From contig NZ_LNRF01000004.1 of assembly GCF_001557875.1 (NCBI RefSeq), positions 248,001 through 312,000 on the forward strand: 64,000 bases of DNA. Reading direction: 5' to 3'. This DNA comes from Vibrio splendidus. Its GTDB lineage: Bacteria; Pseudomonadota; Gammaproteobacteria; Enterobacterales; Vibrionaceae. Numbering within the stretch: the first letter of the stretch is position 1; every line of letters starts with the position of its first letter. Positions 38,605-49,757 of this stretch are shown piece by piece. The position numbers and the translations under genes are program-made. The notes beneath the pieces are model-generated. The model ran no database searches. It saw nothing but the letters and a program-made list of their open reading frames with translations, and had not been told where the DNA came from.

Positions 38605-40509
38605 TTACAGTACTAGACGACGAATGTCAGATAGTGCGCTGTTTAGGAAAGTAATGAAGCGTGCACCTTCAGCACCATCGATCACACGGTGGTCGTATGA
38701 TAGAGACAGTGGAAGCTGTAGACGTGGTTGGAACTCTTTACCATTCCAAACTGGCTTAATTTCAGACTTAGATACACCTAGGATACCTACTTCTGGAGCA
38801 TTTACGATTGGAGTAAATGCTGTACCGCCAATACCACCAAGGCTAGAGATTGTGAAACAACCGCCTTGCATGTCTGCCGCTGTTAGCTTACCAGAACGTG
38901 CTTTCTTAGAAACAGCCATTAGCTCTTCAGATAGCTCGTAGATGCCTTTCTTGTTCACGTCTTTGAAGACAGGAACAACTAGACCGTTTGGTGTATCAAC
39001 AGCGATACCCACGTTTACGTACTTCTTAAGAATGATGCTTTCGCCATCTTCAGAAAGAGAAGAGTTAAACGCTGGGAATGCTTCTAGCGCTTTAGCAACT
39101 GCTTTCATGATGAACACAAGTGGAGTGATCTTCATGCCAGTGTCTTTCTTCGCTTCGATTGCGTTCTGTTCTTTACGGAATGCTTCTAGCTCAGTGATGT
39201 CTGCATTGTCCCACTGTGTAACGTGAGGGATCATTACCCAGTTACGGTGCAGGTTCGCGCCAGAGATCTTCTTAATCTTAGAAAGCTTCTGAACTTCAGT
39301 TTCGCCGAACTTGCTGAAGTCAACTTTTGGCCATGGTAGTAGACCAAGAGCAGAACCGTCGCCGCCTTTGCCAGATGCCGCAGCACCAGACTCTAGACGC
39401 TTAAGTGCATCTTTAACGTAAGACTGAACGTCTTCTTTAAGGATACGGCTCTTACGACCAGTACCTTTAACCTTAGAAAGGTTAACGCCAAATTCACGAG
39501 CAAGACGACGAACTACTGGAGAAGCGTGCGCGTAGTCACCGTTCTCTTGGAAGTCGCTAGCTGCTGGAGCCGCTGCAGTTGCTTCTGCTTTAGGAGCAGG
39601 TGCCGCCGCTGGAGCTGCTGCTTGTGCTGGAGCTGCAACAGGAGCAGGCGCTGCGCCTTCAACTACAAAAGTCATGATTAGAGAGCCAGTTGACACTTTG
39701 TCGCCAGCTGCAATCTTGATCTCTTTTACTGTACCAGCGAATGGTGCAGGAACTTCCATTGAAGCTTTGTCGCCTTCAACAGTAATTAGAGATTGCTCTT
39801 CTTCTACTGTATCGCCAACCGCTACCATGATTTCAGTAACTTCTACTTCGTCACCACCGATATCAGGAACGTTTACTTCTTTTTCAGCTGATGCTGCTGG
39901 AGCCGCTGCAACTGGTGCCGCCGCTGGAGCAGGAGCTGCTGCAACTGGAGCGCCAGAACCCGCTACTTCAAATACCATTACTAGAGAACCAGTAGATACT
40001 GAGTCACCAGAAGCGATCTTGATTTCTTTTACTGTACCAGCGAATGGTGCAGGAACTTCCATTGAAGCCTTGTCACCTTCAACAGTAAGAAGAGATTGCT
40101 CTTCTTCTACTGCGTCACCGATAGCAACCATGATTTCAGTTACTTCAACTTCATCACCGCCGATGTCAGGAACGTGAACTTCTTTAAGCTCAGCTGCCGC
40201 TGCAGGAGCAGCTGCAGGAGCAGCTGCAACTGGTGCAACTGGTGCAGCCGGTGCTGCTGCACCTTCCGCAGGAGAGCCTGCCTCTTCAAAGATCATGATA
40301 AGAGAACCAGTAGAAACAGAATCGCCTTCCGCTACTTTGATTTCTTTAACGATACCCGCTTGAGACGCAGGAACTTCCATTGAAGCTTTGTCGCCTTCAA
40401 CAGTGATCAGTGACTGCTCTTCTTCAACTTTGTCGCCAACGTTTACAAGAATCTCAGTTACTTCAACCTCGTCAGCACCGATGTCTGGTACATTAATTTC
40501 GATTGTCAT
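38605..40509 (-). CDS. aceF: Pyruvate dehydrogenase dihydrolipoyllysine acetyltransferase (E2)
   Basis: This 634-residue E2 core has three N-terminal lipoyl domains with lipoylated lysines at 41, 147 and 248, each in the [11 protein letters not shown] motif. They are joined by long Ala/Pro linkers (mobile arms). A peripheral subunit-binding domain ([19 protein letters not shown]) and the catalytic domain ending [15 protein letters not shown] follow. It transfers acetyl groups to CoA. Three lipoyl domains is the E. coli-type architecture. It is 26 nt downstream of aceE. Confidence 0.97.
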   Translation of the reverse strand: MTIEINVPDIGADEVEVTEILVNVGDKVEEEQSLITVEGDKASMEVPASQAGIVKEIKVAEGDSVSTGSLIMIFEEAGSPAEGAAAPAAPVAPVAAAPAAAPAAAAELKEVHVPDIGGDEVEVTEIMVAIGDAVEEEQSLLTVEGDKASMEVPAPFAGTVKEIKIASGDSVSTGSLVMVFEVAGSGAPVAAAPAPAAAPVAAAPAASAEKEVNVPDIGGDEVEVTEIMVAVGDTVEEEQSLITVEGDKASMEVPAPFAGTVKEIKIAAGDKVSTGSLIMTFVVEGAAPAPVAAPAQAAAPAAAPAPKAEATAAAPAASDFQENGDYAHASPVVRRLAREFGVNLSKVKGTGRKSRILKEDVQSYVKDALKRLESGAAASGKGGDGSALGLLPWPKVDFSKFGETEVQKLSKIKKISGANLHRNWVMIPHVTQWDNADITELEAFRKEQNAIEAKKDTGMKITPLVFIMKAVAKALEAFPAFNSSLSEDGESIILKKYVNVGIAVDTPNGLVVPVFKDVNKKGIYELSEELMAVSKKARSGKLTAADMQGGCFTISSLGGIGGTAFTPIVNAPEVGILGVSKSEIKPVWNGKEFQPRLQLPLSLSYDHRVIDGAEGARFITFLNSALSDIRRLVL

Positions 40510-40535
40510 TGTATTTACCTACCTTAATGCCAGTC

Positions 40536-43199
40536 TTATGCGTATTGCGGGTTAGTTTTTTCAGTGTCGATATCGAATTTAGCAATTGCTTCAACAACTA
40601 CAGATTTCTCGATGTCACCACGTTTAGCCAGTTCAGTTAGAGCTGCAACTACGATGTAGCCAGCGTTAACTTCGAAGTGACGACGTAGGTTTTCACGGCT
40701 GTCAGAGCGACCGAAACCATCAGTACCAAGTACTTTGTAAGACTCAGTTGGCATAAATGCACGCACTTGCTCAGCGTAGTTCTTCATGTAGTCAGTCACT
40801 GCGATTGCAGGCTCTTTACCAAGAACAGTTGTGATGTACGGTACTTTCTCTTCAGCTTCTGGGTGAAGCATGTTGTCACGCTCTACCGCTTGGCCGTCAC
40901 GAGTTAGTTCGTTGAACGATGTTACAGAGAATACGTCAGATGCTACGCCGTACTCTTCGCTTAGAATTACAGCGGCTTTACGCGCTTCATTCATGATAGT
41001 ACCAGAGCTCATTAGTTGAACTTTGCCCTTAGCACCTGCGTGAGATTCAAGCTTGTAGATACCCTTACGGATGCCTTCTTCAGCGCCTTCTGGCATTGCT
41101 GGCATTGCGTAGTTCTCGTTCATTACTGTTAGGTAGTAGTAAACGTTCTCTTGCTCAGGACCGTACATGCGACGGATACCGTCTTGCATGATGACTGCTA
41201 GCTCGTAAGCAAACGTTGGGTCGTAAGAGATACAGTTCGGGATAGTGTTCGCTTGGATGTGCGAGTGACCATCTTCGTGCTGTAGACCTTCACCGTTCAG
41301 TGTAGTACGACCTGCAGTAGCACCTAATAGGAAGCCACGAGCTTGTTGGTCGCCTGCTAGCCATGCCATGTCACCAATACGTTGGAAACCGAACATTGAG
41401 TAGTAGATGTAGAACGGGATCATCGGTAGGTCGTTTGTGCTGTATGAAGTTGCAGCAGCAACCCATGAAGCCATAGAACCTAGTTCGTTGATACCTTCTT
41501 GAAGAACTTGACCAGACGTTGCTTCTTTGTAGTAAGAAACGATGCCTTTATCTTCAGGTGTGTATTCTTGACCGTGTGGGTTGTAGATACCAACCTGACG
41601 GAACAGACCTTCCATACCGAACGTACGAGCTTCATCACAGATGATAGGAACGATGTTCTTACCAATGTTCTTATCTTTAAGAAGGATGTTTAGCGTACGT
41701 ACATAAGCCATAGTTGTTGAGATATCACGCTTCTGTTCACCTAGTAGAGGTGCGAATGCGTCTAGCTCAGGAACTTTGAATTCTTGAGTGAATTTAGGCA
41801 GACGTGCTGGCGTGTAACCTTGTAGAGCTTTACGACGAGCATGTAGGTATTCGTACTCAGCAGAACCTTCTTCCAGTTTCAGGTAAGGAAGCTCAGACAC
41901 TTTTTCATCAGAAAGAATGTCTTGTAGGCCTAGACGATCACGTAGGTATTGTACGTGAGTCATGTCCATCTTCTTAACACCGTGAGCGATGTTTTTACCT
42001 TCTGCAGCTTCACCCATACCGTAACCTTTAACTGTTTTAGCTAGGATTACTGTTGGTTTACCACCTGTCTCTTTTGCATTGTTAAATGCAGCGAACAGTT
42101 TAGAAGAATCGTGACCACCACGCTTCAGTTCGAAGATTTGGTCATCAGTCATATCTGCAACTAGTGCAGCTGTTTCTGGGTACTTACCAAAGAAGTGCTC
42201 ACGTACGTATGCGCCATCTTTAGATTTGAATGTCTGGTAGTCACCATCGATAGTTTCGTTCATTAGTTGAAGAAGCTTACCAGTAGTGTCTTTAGCTAGT
42301 AGAGAATCCCAGTTGCTACCCCAGATAACTTTAACAACGTTCCAACCTGCACCTTTGAATAGGCCTTCAAGTTCTTGAATGATGCTACCGTTACCCATTA
42401 CAGGGCCATCTAGACGCTGTAGGTTACAGTTAATTAGGAAACATAGGTTGTCTAGCTTCTCACGCGCAGCGAAAGAGATAGCACCACGTGATTCTGGCTC
42501 ATCCATCTCACCGTCACCTAGGAACGCGTATACACGTTGCGCTGAAGTATCTTTCAGGCCACGGCCGTCAAGGTACTTAAGGAAGCGCGCTTGGTAGATC
42601 GCAGAGATCGGACCAAGACCCATAGATACTGTCGGGAACTGCCAGAATTCAGGCATCAGTTTAGGGTGCGGGTAAGAAGGGATACCTTTACCATCAACTT
42701 CTTGACGGAAGTTATCTAGCTGCTCTTCAGTTAGACGACCTTCAAGGAATGCACGAGAGTAGATACCTGGAGAGATGTGACCTTGGTAGTAAACTAGATC
42801 GCCACCATCTGTCTCGTTTGGAGCACGGAAGAAGTGGTTGAAACATACTTCGTAGAACGCTGCTGCTGACTGGTAAGAAGCCATGTGACCACCAAGGTCT
42901 AGGTCTTTCTTAGAAGCACGCAATACGATCATGATTGCGTTCCAGCGAATAATCGAACGAATACGACGCTCAAGAGTTACGTCACCAGGGTAAGCTGGCT
43001 CTTGTGCTGCTGGAATTGTGTTGATGTAGTTTGTGTTGATGCCTGTAGCCATATCAACACCATCTAAACGCGCTTTATCTAGAACTTGTTCTAGTAAAAA
43101 CTGTGCACGTTCTACACCTTCTTCACGTACTACTGACTCAAGAGCTTCTAACCAATCTTGAGTTTCCAGAGCATCAACGTCATGCTTCATGTCAGACAT
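40536..43199 (-). CDS. aceE: Pyruvate dehydrogenase E1 component, homodimeric
   Basis: This 887-residue thiamine-diphosphate enzyme decarboxylates pyruvate and acetylates the lipoyl domains of AceF. The ThDP/Mg motif lies in GDGEMDEPESRGAISFAAREKLDNLCFLINCN. Length and sequence match the alpha2 E1 of gammaproteobacteria. It follows pdhR after 62 nt in the same operon. Confidence 0.97.
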   Translation of the reverse strand: MSDMKHDVDALETQDWLEALESVVREEGVERAQFLLEQVLDKARLDGVDMATGINTNYINTIPAAQEPAYPGDVTLERRIRSIIRWNAIMIVLRASKKDLDLGGHMASYQSAAAFYEVCFNHFFRAPNETDGGDLVYYQGHISPGIYSRAFLEGRLTEEQLDNFRQEVDGKGIPSYPHPKLMPEFWQFPTVSMGLGPISAIYQARFLKYLDGRGLKDTSAQRVYAFLGDGEMDEPESRGAISFAAREKLDNLCFLINCNLQRLDGPVMGNGSIIQELEGLFKGAGWNVVKVIWGSNWDSLLAKDTTGKLLQLMNETIDGDYQTFKSKDGAYVREHFFGKYPETAALVADMTDDQIFELKRGGHDSSKLFAAFNNAKETGGKPTVILAKTVKGYGMGEAAEGKNIAHGVKKMDMTHVQYLRDRLGLQDILSDEKVSELPYLKLEEGSAEYEYLHARRKALQGYTPARLPKFTQEFKVPELDAFAPLLGEQKRDISTTMAYVRTLNILLKDKNIGKNIVPIICDEARTFGMEGLFRQVGIYNPHGQEYTPEDKGIVSYYKEATSGQVLQEGINELGSMASWVAAATSYSTNDLPMIPFYIYYSMFGFQRIGDMAWLAGDQQARGFLLGATAGRTTLNGEGLQHEDGHSHIQANTIPNCISYDPTFAYELAVIMQDGIRRMYGPEQENVYYYLTVMNENYAMPAMPEGAEEGIRKGIYKLESHAGAKGKVQLMSSGTIMNEARKAAVILSEEYGVASDVFSVTSFNELTRDGQAVERDNMLHPEAEEKVPYITTVLGKEPAIAVTDYMKNYAEQVRAFMPTESYKVLGTDGFGRSDSRENLRRHFEVNAGYIVVAALTELAKRGDIEKSVVVEAIAKFDIDTEKTNPQYA

Positions 43200-43261
43200 G
43201 GCGATCTATCCTTTTTGTTAGTTGGATTCTACTAAACACGTAAAAAGCCGAAGTATTACGG

Positions 43262-44023
43262 CTATTTACCCTGTTGAATTCGACGTAAAGAACGTTCGCG
43301 GCGCGATTCTTCTTTGGTCAAATCCAGCAATGTTTCTTCGATGTAAGCTAAATGAGAGTGTGACATTTCACGCGCCTGTTCTGGCTGTCCTGAAACGATC
43401 GCATCTACAATGTTAGCTCGATGTATACTCACTTTCTCCACAACGTCTTTACGACGATGCAACAGCTTTAAATTTTCTAAGACGTTTTGTTCGAGTAACG
43501 GAGCCAAGCTACGAACAATGTGCAATAACACCACATTGTGCGCTGCCTCTGTTAAAGCAATAAGAAAAGCCATCACCGCTGCAGATTCGGCTTCAATATC
43601 ACCTTTATCTTGCGCACCGCGAATTTTTTCTTGGCATGCTTGAATACGAGCAAAGTCTTCATCAGTCCCACGCAATGCCGCGAAGTAAGCCGAAATCCCT
43701 TCCATCGCGTGACGCGATTCCAACAAGTCTAGTTGGGTTTCAGAATGGGAGGACAACAAATTAAGCAAAGGATCTGAAAAGCTTTTCCAGATATTTTCGC
43801 TAACAAACGTCCCCCCACCTTGACGGCGAGTAAGCAAGCGTTTTGCTTCTAAACGTTGTATCGCTTCTCGGATTGAAGGACGAGACACATCGAACTGTTT
43901 CGCCAGTTCGCGCTCAGGCGGCAGCTGCTGCCCAGGAGCCAGTGTTCCTTCCACTATCAACCTTTCCAACTCTTGTTCGATAACATCGGAGAGTTTTGGC
44001 TGACGAATCCTTTGATAAGCCAT
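43262..44023 (-). CDS. pdhR: Pyruvate dehydrogenase complex repressor PdhR
   Basis: This 253-residue GntR/FadR-family regulator has a winged helix ([27 protein letters not shown]) and an all-helical FCD domain with metal/ligand histidines. In E. coli pyruvate releases PdhR from its operator. I start it at ATG 44023 ([17 protein letters not shown]), the family start. The frame extends to 44068, but that would place the start inside the PdhR operator. It heads the pdhR-aceE-aceF-lpd operon and very likely represses itself. Confidence 0.95.
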   Translation of the reverse strand: MAYQRIRQPKLSDVIEQELERLIVEGTLAPGQQLPPERELAKQFDVSRPSIREAIQRLEAKRLLTRRQGGGTFVSENIWKSFSDPLLNLLSSHSETQLDLLESRHAMEGISAYFAALRGTDEDFARIQACQEKIRGAQDKGDIEAESAAVMAFLIALTEAAHNVVLLHIVRSLAPLLEQNVLENLKLLHRRKDVVEKVSIHRANIVDAIVSGQPEQAREMSHSHLAYIEETLLDLTKEESRRERSLRRIQQGK

Positions 44024-44053
44024 AGTTTGTTGTTCTTCTTTTTCTTCGCTGAC

Positions 44054-44070
44054 AATTGGTAATACCAATT
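44054..44070 (-). promoter_or_regulatory. PdhR operator, site 1
   Basis: The perfect palindromic match ATTGGTAATACCAAT (44055-44069) fits the PdhR box ATTGGTnnnACCAAT, 31-47 nt upstream of the pdhR start. A bound repressor would block the operon promoter. Confidence 0.92.
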
Positions 44071-44084
44071 TTAAGTTGGGCAGA

Positions 44085-44113
44085 AATTAACATAATTAAA
44101 ACGCCACTGTCCA
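44085..44113 (-). promoter_or_regulatory. Candidate sigma-70 promoter of the pdh operon
   Basis: On the - strand TGGACA (44108-44113) is separated by 17 nt from TTAATT (44085-44090), just upstream of PdhR site 1. The -10 match is modest. A small palindrome, cactggacagtg, overlaps the -35. Confidence 0.45.
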
Positions 44114-44191
44114 GTGTAAAATTGACCTGCATCATAGAACGCAGGGTGAATTAACCGTGGCTTAACAAATGAAATTTAAAACAGCAACCAA

Positions 44192-44206
44192 ATTGGTCTT
44201 ACCATT
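44192..44206 (-). promoter_or_regulatory. PdhR-like operator, site 2
   Basis: ATTGGTCTTACCATT matches the 15-nt PdhR box with a single mismatch and lies 137 nt upstream of site 1. Confidence 0.65.
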
Positions 44207-44506
44207 TACAGGGCTAATACTTTTGGGGAGGTTTCGTGCTAGAAAATTTCAGGATAAAAATGAATTGTTTCAGAAAGATTAGTGTCACTTGTTTAAAAAT
44301 CAAACCAAACGCACATTTAGGATGGAAATCCTGTTCATAACCTTTAATAAATGAGCGTTTGATAAGCTCGTCACACTCTTGGTTTATTGCTGCTCTTCCC
44401 TCCACCACTTTCTTTACATAGCAACAACAAAAATTCACAAGTTATTATGCTAGGCGTTGACTACTCAGCCCCCTACGGCAAATAAGGTCATCTTCAAGAC
44501 TGAGAT

Positions 44507-45055
44507 TTAGACCTTAAGCCTTCCTTTAAATTTCTGCCAATCGAAGACCAAACCAGGGTCGGTCTTGCGCAAAGGTGCGATGTATTGGTGCCCGGTAATG
44601 CGCTGAGGGGTGATATCAGGAAAACTTGATAACAATGATTCCGTTAATACCGTAAGAGCCTGATACTGCTGCTCGGTATAAGCGACAAAATCACTGCCCT
44701 CCAGTTCAATACCAATCGAGTAGTCGTTACACCTTTCTCTACCAGCAAAACTCGACTGACCGGCATGCCACGCTCGATCAAGGAAAGAAACAAACTGCAC
44801 CACCTCACCGTTACGGCGAATCAAACAGTGTGCTGATACTCCCATTTGGTGAATCACCTTAAAAAATGGGTGTTCTGACGGGTCTAGCTTGCCTGTAAAA
44901 AACTGTTCGATGTAAGGCCCACCAAATTGACCCGGAGGCAAACTAATGTTGTGGACCACCAGCAGAGAGATATCCTCGACACTGGGTCTAACATCAAAAT
45001 ACGGGGAAGGAACATGCCGAGCGTTGTCGTACCATCCGTTGGAGCTGATCGTCAT
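44507..45055 (-). CDS. ampD: 1,6-anhydro-N-acetylmuramyl-L-alanine amidase AmpD
   Basis: This 182-residue cytoplasmic amidase removes stem peptides from anhydro-muropeptides during peptidoglycan recycling. In AmpC-carrying bacteria its loss induces beta-lactamase. Zinc ligands are His35 (VVHNISLPPG), the later TGHQYIAP histidine and Asp in KTDPG. ATG 45055 gives the family length (E. coli 183) and N-terminus; the frame extends 17 codons upstream without similarity. It is divergent from nadC, and the usual neighbour ampE is absent. Confidence 0.94.
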   Translation of the reverse strand: MTISSNGWYDNARHVPSPYFDVRPSVEDISLLVVHNISLPPGQFGGPYIEQFFTGKLDPSEHPFFKVIHQMGVSAHCLIRRNGEVVQFVSFLDRAWHAGQSSFAGRERCNDYSIGIELEGSDFVAYTEQQYQALTVLTESLLSSFPDITPQRITGHQYIAPLRKTDPGLVFDWQKFKGRLKV

Positions 45056-45108
45056 CTTGGTCTCACTTTCTTTTCTGCTAGCACAATAAGATGTGACCTT
45101 GCCCATAG

Positions 45109-46080
<972 letters not shown>

Positions 46081-46108
46081 TTAACTGAATAGTAAATAGT
46101 TTCCTAAG

Positions 46109-46135
46109 GGCACTGTTGATAACAGTGCCTTTTTT
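46109..46135 (+). terminator. Rho-independent terminator after nadC
   Basis: The 9-bp stem ggcactgtt (46109-46117) pairs with aacagtgcc (46121-46129), 3-nt loop, then T6. Confidence 0.92.
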
Positions 46136-46332
46136 ATTGCCTTAATTATCAGTATTTCAAACCGTTATTTAAGTTGATCGCATAAATTTGCGTGCTATAT
46201 GAAACACTACACCAATAAATACCAAACCACTCGCGACCGTACCTGAACACCATTCCACTTCCCCACCTCGACTTCTATTCTCTCAATCAACCAGTGCTTG
46301 CGCTGAAACAAACTAAAGAATGGAATTAGACA

Positions 46333-46761
46333 ATGAATAACAAGAACAAAAGAACGAACCAAAAAGGCTTTACGCTGATTGAATTGATGATTGTGGTGGC
46401 GATTATTGGAGTTTTATCTGCGATTGCTGTGCCTGCATATAAAGATTATGTATCTAAAAGTGAACTAGCTTCAGGGTTCGCCACTATAAAATCGGTCTTA
46501 ACCCCTGCAGAACTTTATGTGCAAGAAAATGGATCTTTATCAGGAGCTCAACCTAGCGACCTAGGGGTGTCAGCTGGCGCAAATAGTTTAGGTACTATAG
46601 GGGTAACGTCAACTTCTACAGCAACAGCTATAACATTTACTCACGTAGACGGCGCCGTAGCTGGTTCTATATTTACATACACTAGAGACTCAGGTTCAGG
46701 TTGGACGTGTGCTCTGGTTCCTGTTCCAAGTAGTCTTGATGCTCCAAAAGGCTGCTCATAG
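46333..46761 (+). CDS. pilA: Type IV major pilin PilA
   Basis: This 142-residue type IVa prepilin has a 12-residue basic leader ([12 protein letters not shown]) cleaved before Phe13. FTLIEL has Glu at mature position 5, and a hydrophobic N-terminal helix follows. Two C-terminal cysteines (WTC... and GCS) should form the pilin disulfide loop. The middle is Ser/Thr/Gly-rich, as expected for a surface-variable pilin. In vibrios this chitin-regulated pilus serves attachment to chitin and DNA uptake. It is the first gene of pilABCD. Confidence 0.95.
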   Translation: MNNKNKRTNQKGFTLIELMIVVAIIGVLSAIAVPAYKDYVSKSELASGFATIKSVLTPAELYVQENGSLSGAQPSDLGVSAGANSLGTIGVTSTSTATAITFTHVDGAVAGSIFTYTRDSGSGWTCALVPVPSSLDAPKGCS

Positions 46762-48447
46762 GTGATAACCAACCTCCCAACTATCCTCCGTCAGGCTGGC
46801 TTACTTAGACTGACTCAGGAACAAGCCGTTGCGGAACATGTGCAAGCTTCAGGTGTTTCGACATCTGAAGCTTTGCTCGATCTAGATTTCTTCAGCGCCG
46901 ACTCCTTAGCAAACAACATAAAAAACATTTTCGGTTTGCCGTTAGTGCAGCTTGCCAATGTTGATTTTGAAGTCTTGTGCGACCAATTAGGGCTTCGCGA
47001 GCTAATCACCAAGTATCGTGCTATCCCAATTTCAGTCTCTAGCTCGACTCTCACACTCGCCTCTGCTGACCCGACGGACTTGCAAGCGGAAGATGACTTT
47101 CGATTTGCGACAGGGTTGCAGATTGAATTGGTTGTCGCCAACCACTCCGAATTAGAAGGTGCCATACGCAAGCTGTATGGCCGTTCTATTTCCGGGCAAG
47201 ATTCTAAACGCAAAGAGATCACTCAAGATGAACTCGCCAATCTTGTTGAGGTCTCTGACGACGAGATAGCTTCGATTGAAGATCTCAGCCAAGACGACTC
47301 CCCTGTCAGCCGATTCATAAATCAAATACTGGTTGATGCGGTACGTAAAGGTGCATCAGATATCCACTTTGAGCCCTACGAAGAACACTACCGTGTGCGC
47401 CTGCGTTGTGATGGGATCCTTGTTGAGATCCAACAACCCGCTTCCCATTTAAGTCGCCGTTTATCCGCTCGTCTTAAAATACTCGCCAAGCTTGATATTG
47501 CCGAACGACGATTGCCTCAAGATGGACGCATAAAACTGCGCCTGAATGACGACCTAGCAATTGATATGCGGGTATCTACACTACCAACCTTATGGGGTGA
47601 AAAGATCGTATTGCGACTGCTTGACAGCAGCGCTGCCAATCTCGATATTGATAAGCTCGGTTACAGCGAAGATCAAAAAGCACTCTATCTCAATGCGCTA
47701 AAACGCCCACAAGGGATGATCTTAATGACAGGACCCACTGGCAGCGGAAAAACCGTCTCCCTTTATACTGGCCTTCGAGTGCTCAACACTACTGAACGCA
47801 ACGTCTCAACGGCTGAAGACCCAGTGGAGATTAACCTCTGTGGTATTAATCAGGTACAAGTGACACCTAAGATCGGCTTTGGATTTGCTGAGGCGCTGCG
47901 ATCATTTTTACGACAAGACCCTGATGTCGTAATGGTTGGAGAGATCCGCGACTTGGAAACCGCAGAGATCGCGATCAAAGCATCGCAAACTGGTCACTTA
48001 GTGCTTTCAACACTGCACACTAATTCCGCCGCAGAAACCGTCACTCGACTCGCTCATATGGGGATAGAACCCTTTAACCTAGCTTCATCACTGAGTTTGA
48101 TTATCGCCCAACGACTGGCAAGACGATTGTGCAACCATTGCAAAGAAGTTGACGACTCACCGGACATATTTCTGCGTCACTCTATCCCAAATAGCCAAAC
48201 CATCTACAAAGCCAACTCACAAGGATGTAATGAGTGTAATCAAGGTTACACAGGTCGAGTGGGTATCTATGAAGTTATGCCTTTTACCGACAAGCTTAAA
48301 ACCAGCCTTATCAGTCAACCCAATGCGCTAGCGATTGAAGATCTCGCGCGTCGAGAAGGCATGAGAACTCTGCAAGAGTCAGGGCTAGATAAATTGCTTG
48401 AAGGCACCACCAGCTATCAAGAACTGCAACGTGTTCTGTACCTATAA
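46762..48447 (+). CDS. pilB: Type IV pilus assembly ATPase PilB
   Basis: This 561-residue extension ATPase has an N-terminal MshE/PilZ-like region, then Walker A GPTGSGKT, the Asp box, Walker B VVMVGEIRD and His box TGHLVLSTLHTN. A four-Cys zinc motif (CNHC...CNEC) is near the C-terminus. It starts at GTG 46762, immediately after the pilA TAG with no spacer, and uses aagg at about 46747; no downstream ATG would keep the conserved N-terminus. Confidence 0.95.
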   Translation: MITNLPTILRQAGLLRLTQEQAVAEHVQASGVSTSEALLDLDFFSADSLANNIKNIFGLPLVQLANVDFEVLCDQLGLRELITKYRAIPISVSSSTLTLASADPTDLQAEDDFRFATGLQIELVVANHSELEGAIRKLYGRSISGQDSKRKEITQDELANLVEVSDDEIASIEDLSQDDSPVSRFINQILVDAVRKGASDIHFEPYEEHYRVRLRCDGILVEIQQPASHLSRRLSARLKILAKLDIAERRLPQDGRIKLRLNDDLAIDMRVSTLPTLWGEKIVLRLLDSSAANLDIDKLGYSEDQKALYLNALKRPQGMILMTGPTGSGKTVSLYTGLRVLNTTERNVSTAEDPVEINLCGINQVQVTPKIGFGFAEALRSFLRQDPDVVMVGEIRDLETAEIAIKASQTGHLVLSTLHTNSAAETVTRLAHMGIEPFNLASSLSLIIAQRLARRLCNHCKEVDDSPDIFLRHSIPNSQTIYKANSQGCNECNQGYTGRVGIYEVMPFTDKLKTSLISQPNALAIEDLARREGMRTLQESGLDKLLEGTTSYQELQRVLYL

Positions 48448-48462
48448 CCCAATGGAGCACCA

Positions 48463-49692
48463 ATGAGTAGCAAGTCCAAACAATCACAATTAAAAAGCTA
48501 TCACTGGAAAGGCATTAATAGCTCAGGTAAGAAGGTGTCCGGACAGACCTTAGCGCTCACCGAATTGGAAGTACGAGAAAAGCTCAAAGAGCAGCATATT
48601 CAGATTAAGAAAATCAAAAAGAAAAGTATTTCAGCCGTCACTCGTTTAACCCATAGAGTCAAAGCCAAAGACATCACTATTTTAACTCGGCAGCTCGCTA
48701 CCATGCTGGCCACTGGTGTGCCTATCGTGCAAGCCATCAAGTTGGTCTCAGACAATCACCGCAAAGCAGAAATGAAATCGATTTTATCGCACATATGCAA
48801 AGGTGTAGAAGCCGGCACGCCAATCTCAAAAGCGATGCGAACTGCAAGTCGTCACTTTGATGATCTCTATACTGATTTGGTCGCGACAGGCGAGCTCTCC
48901 GGCAATCTCGCACAAGTGTTCGAACGCTTAGCGACCTATAGAGAAAAGAGTGAGCAATTAAAGTCCAAAGTCGTCAAAGCACTGATTTACCCTGCCATGG
49001 TAGTCACCGTTGCACTGACCGTTTCTTATTTAATGCTGACCATGGTGATTCCGGAATTTGAATCGATGTTTTCAGGCTTTGGCGCCGACTTGCCTTGGTT
49101 CACTCAACAAGTACTCTACCTTTCCCATTGGATGCAGGCTTACAGCTTTTATACTGCCGTAGGCATCGGGTTTGTTGTCCGGATTACTTACCAACTGTGT
49201 CAGCGTTCCCACTCGATCAGACTGTCTGTCAGTCGGCTAGGATTACGTTTACCTGTTCTCGGTGGCGTATTAGCCAAAGCCTCTATTGCCAAATTTAGCC
49301 GAACCTTATCAACAAGCTTTAGCTCTGGTATTCCGATTTTAATGAGCCTCAAAACCACAGCAAAAACCGCAGGCAACCTGCATTATGAATCAGCCATCAT
49401 TGAAGTTCACCGAGAAACGGCTGCTGGCATGCCAATGTATATCGCAATGCGTAATACCAACGCCTTCCCCGAAATGGTGTTGCAGATGGTGATGATTGGT
49501 GAAGAGTCTGGCAATCTTGATGATATGCTCAACAAAGTCGCCTCGATTTACGAGTTTGAAGTAGACAACACTGTCGACAATTTGGGCAAAATTTTAGAGC
49601 CACTGATCATCGTGTTTTTAGGCACCATGGTTGGCGGACTTGTGGTTGCGATGTACTTACCGATCTTTAATCTTATGAGTGTGTTAGGATAG
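48463..49692 (+). CDS. pilC: Type IV pilus inner-membrane platform protein PilC
   Basis: This 409-residue platform protein has two repeated T2SSF domains (about 70-190 and 275-395), each with cytoplasmic helices and membrane segments. The repeat motifs [17 protein letters not shown] and [18 protein letters not shown] are typical of the PilC/GspF family. It anchors the PilB motor to the growing pilus. It lies 15 nt after pilB. Confidence 0.96.
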   Translation: MSSKSKQSQLKSYHWKGINSSGKKVSGQTLALTELEVREKLKEQHIQIKKIKKKSISAVTRLTHRVKAKDITILTRQLATMLATGVPIVQAIKLVSDNHRKAEMKSILSHICKGVEAGTPISKAMRTASRHFDDLYTDLVATGELSGNLAQVFERLATYREKSEQLKSKVVKALIYPAMVVTVALTVSYLMLTMVIPEFESMFSGFGADLPWFTQQVLYLSHWMQAYSFYTAVGIGFVVRITYQLCQRSHSIRLSVSRLGLRLPVLGGVLAKASIAKFSRTLSTSFSSGIPILMSLKTTAKTAGNLHYESAIIEVHRETAAGMPMYIAMRNTNAFPEMVLQMVMIGEESGNLDDMLNKVASIYEFEVDNTVDNLGKILEPLIIVFLGTMVGGLVVAMYLPIFNLMSVLG

Positions 49693-49757
49693 TTAAAGCA
49701 ACTAAACACCCATGAGCAGCAATCTCTGCTCACCTTGATTAAGTGGTAAAGGACACT

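Larger units (their letters stand above)
44071..44506. other. Gap between ampD and pdhR
   Basis: The 436-nt region carries the pdh promoter area and two PdhR-like sites. It also has an unrecognised 74-codon open frame (44214-44438, - strand) that I do not call as a gene: it has no clear ribosome binding site and odd composition. I see no strong ampD terminator. Confidence 0.5.

Noticed and set aside
39674-40177. A 167-codon frame antisense to aceF, Ser/Thr/Ala-rich
   Set aside because: It mirrors the repeated lipoyl domains and Ala/Pro linkers; its repeats follow from the sense strand.
44023-44068. Longer pdhR start at 44068
   Set aside because: It would begin inside the PdhR operator, and the family N-terminus starts at 44023.
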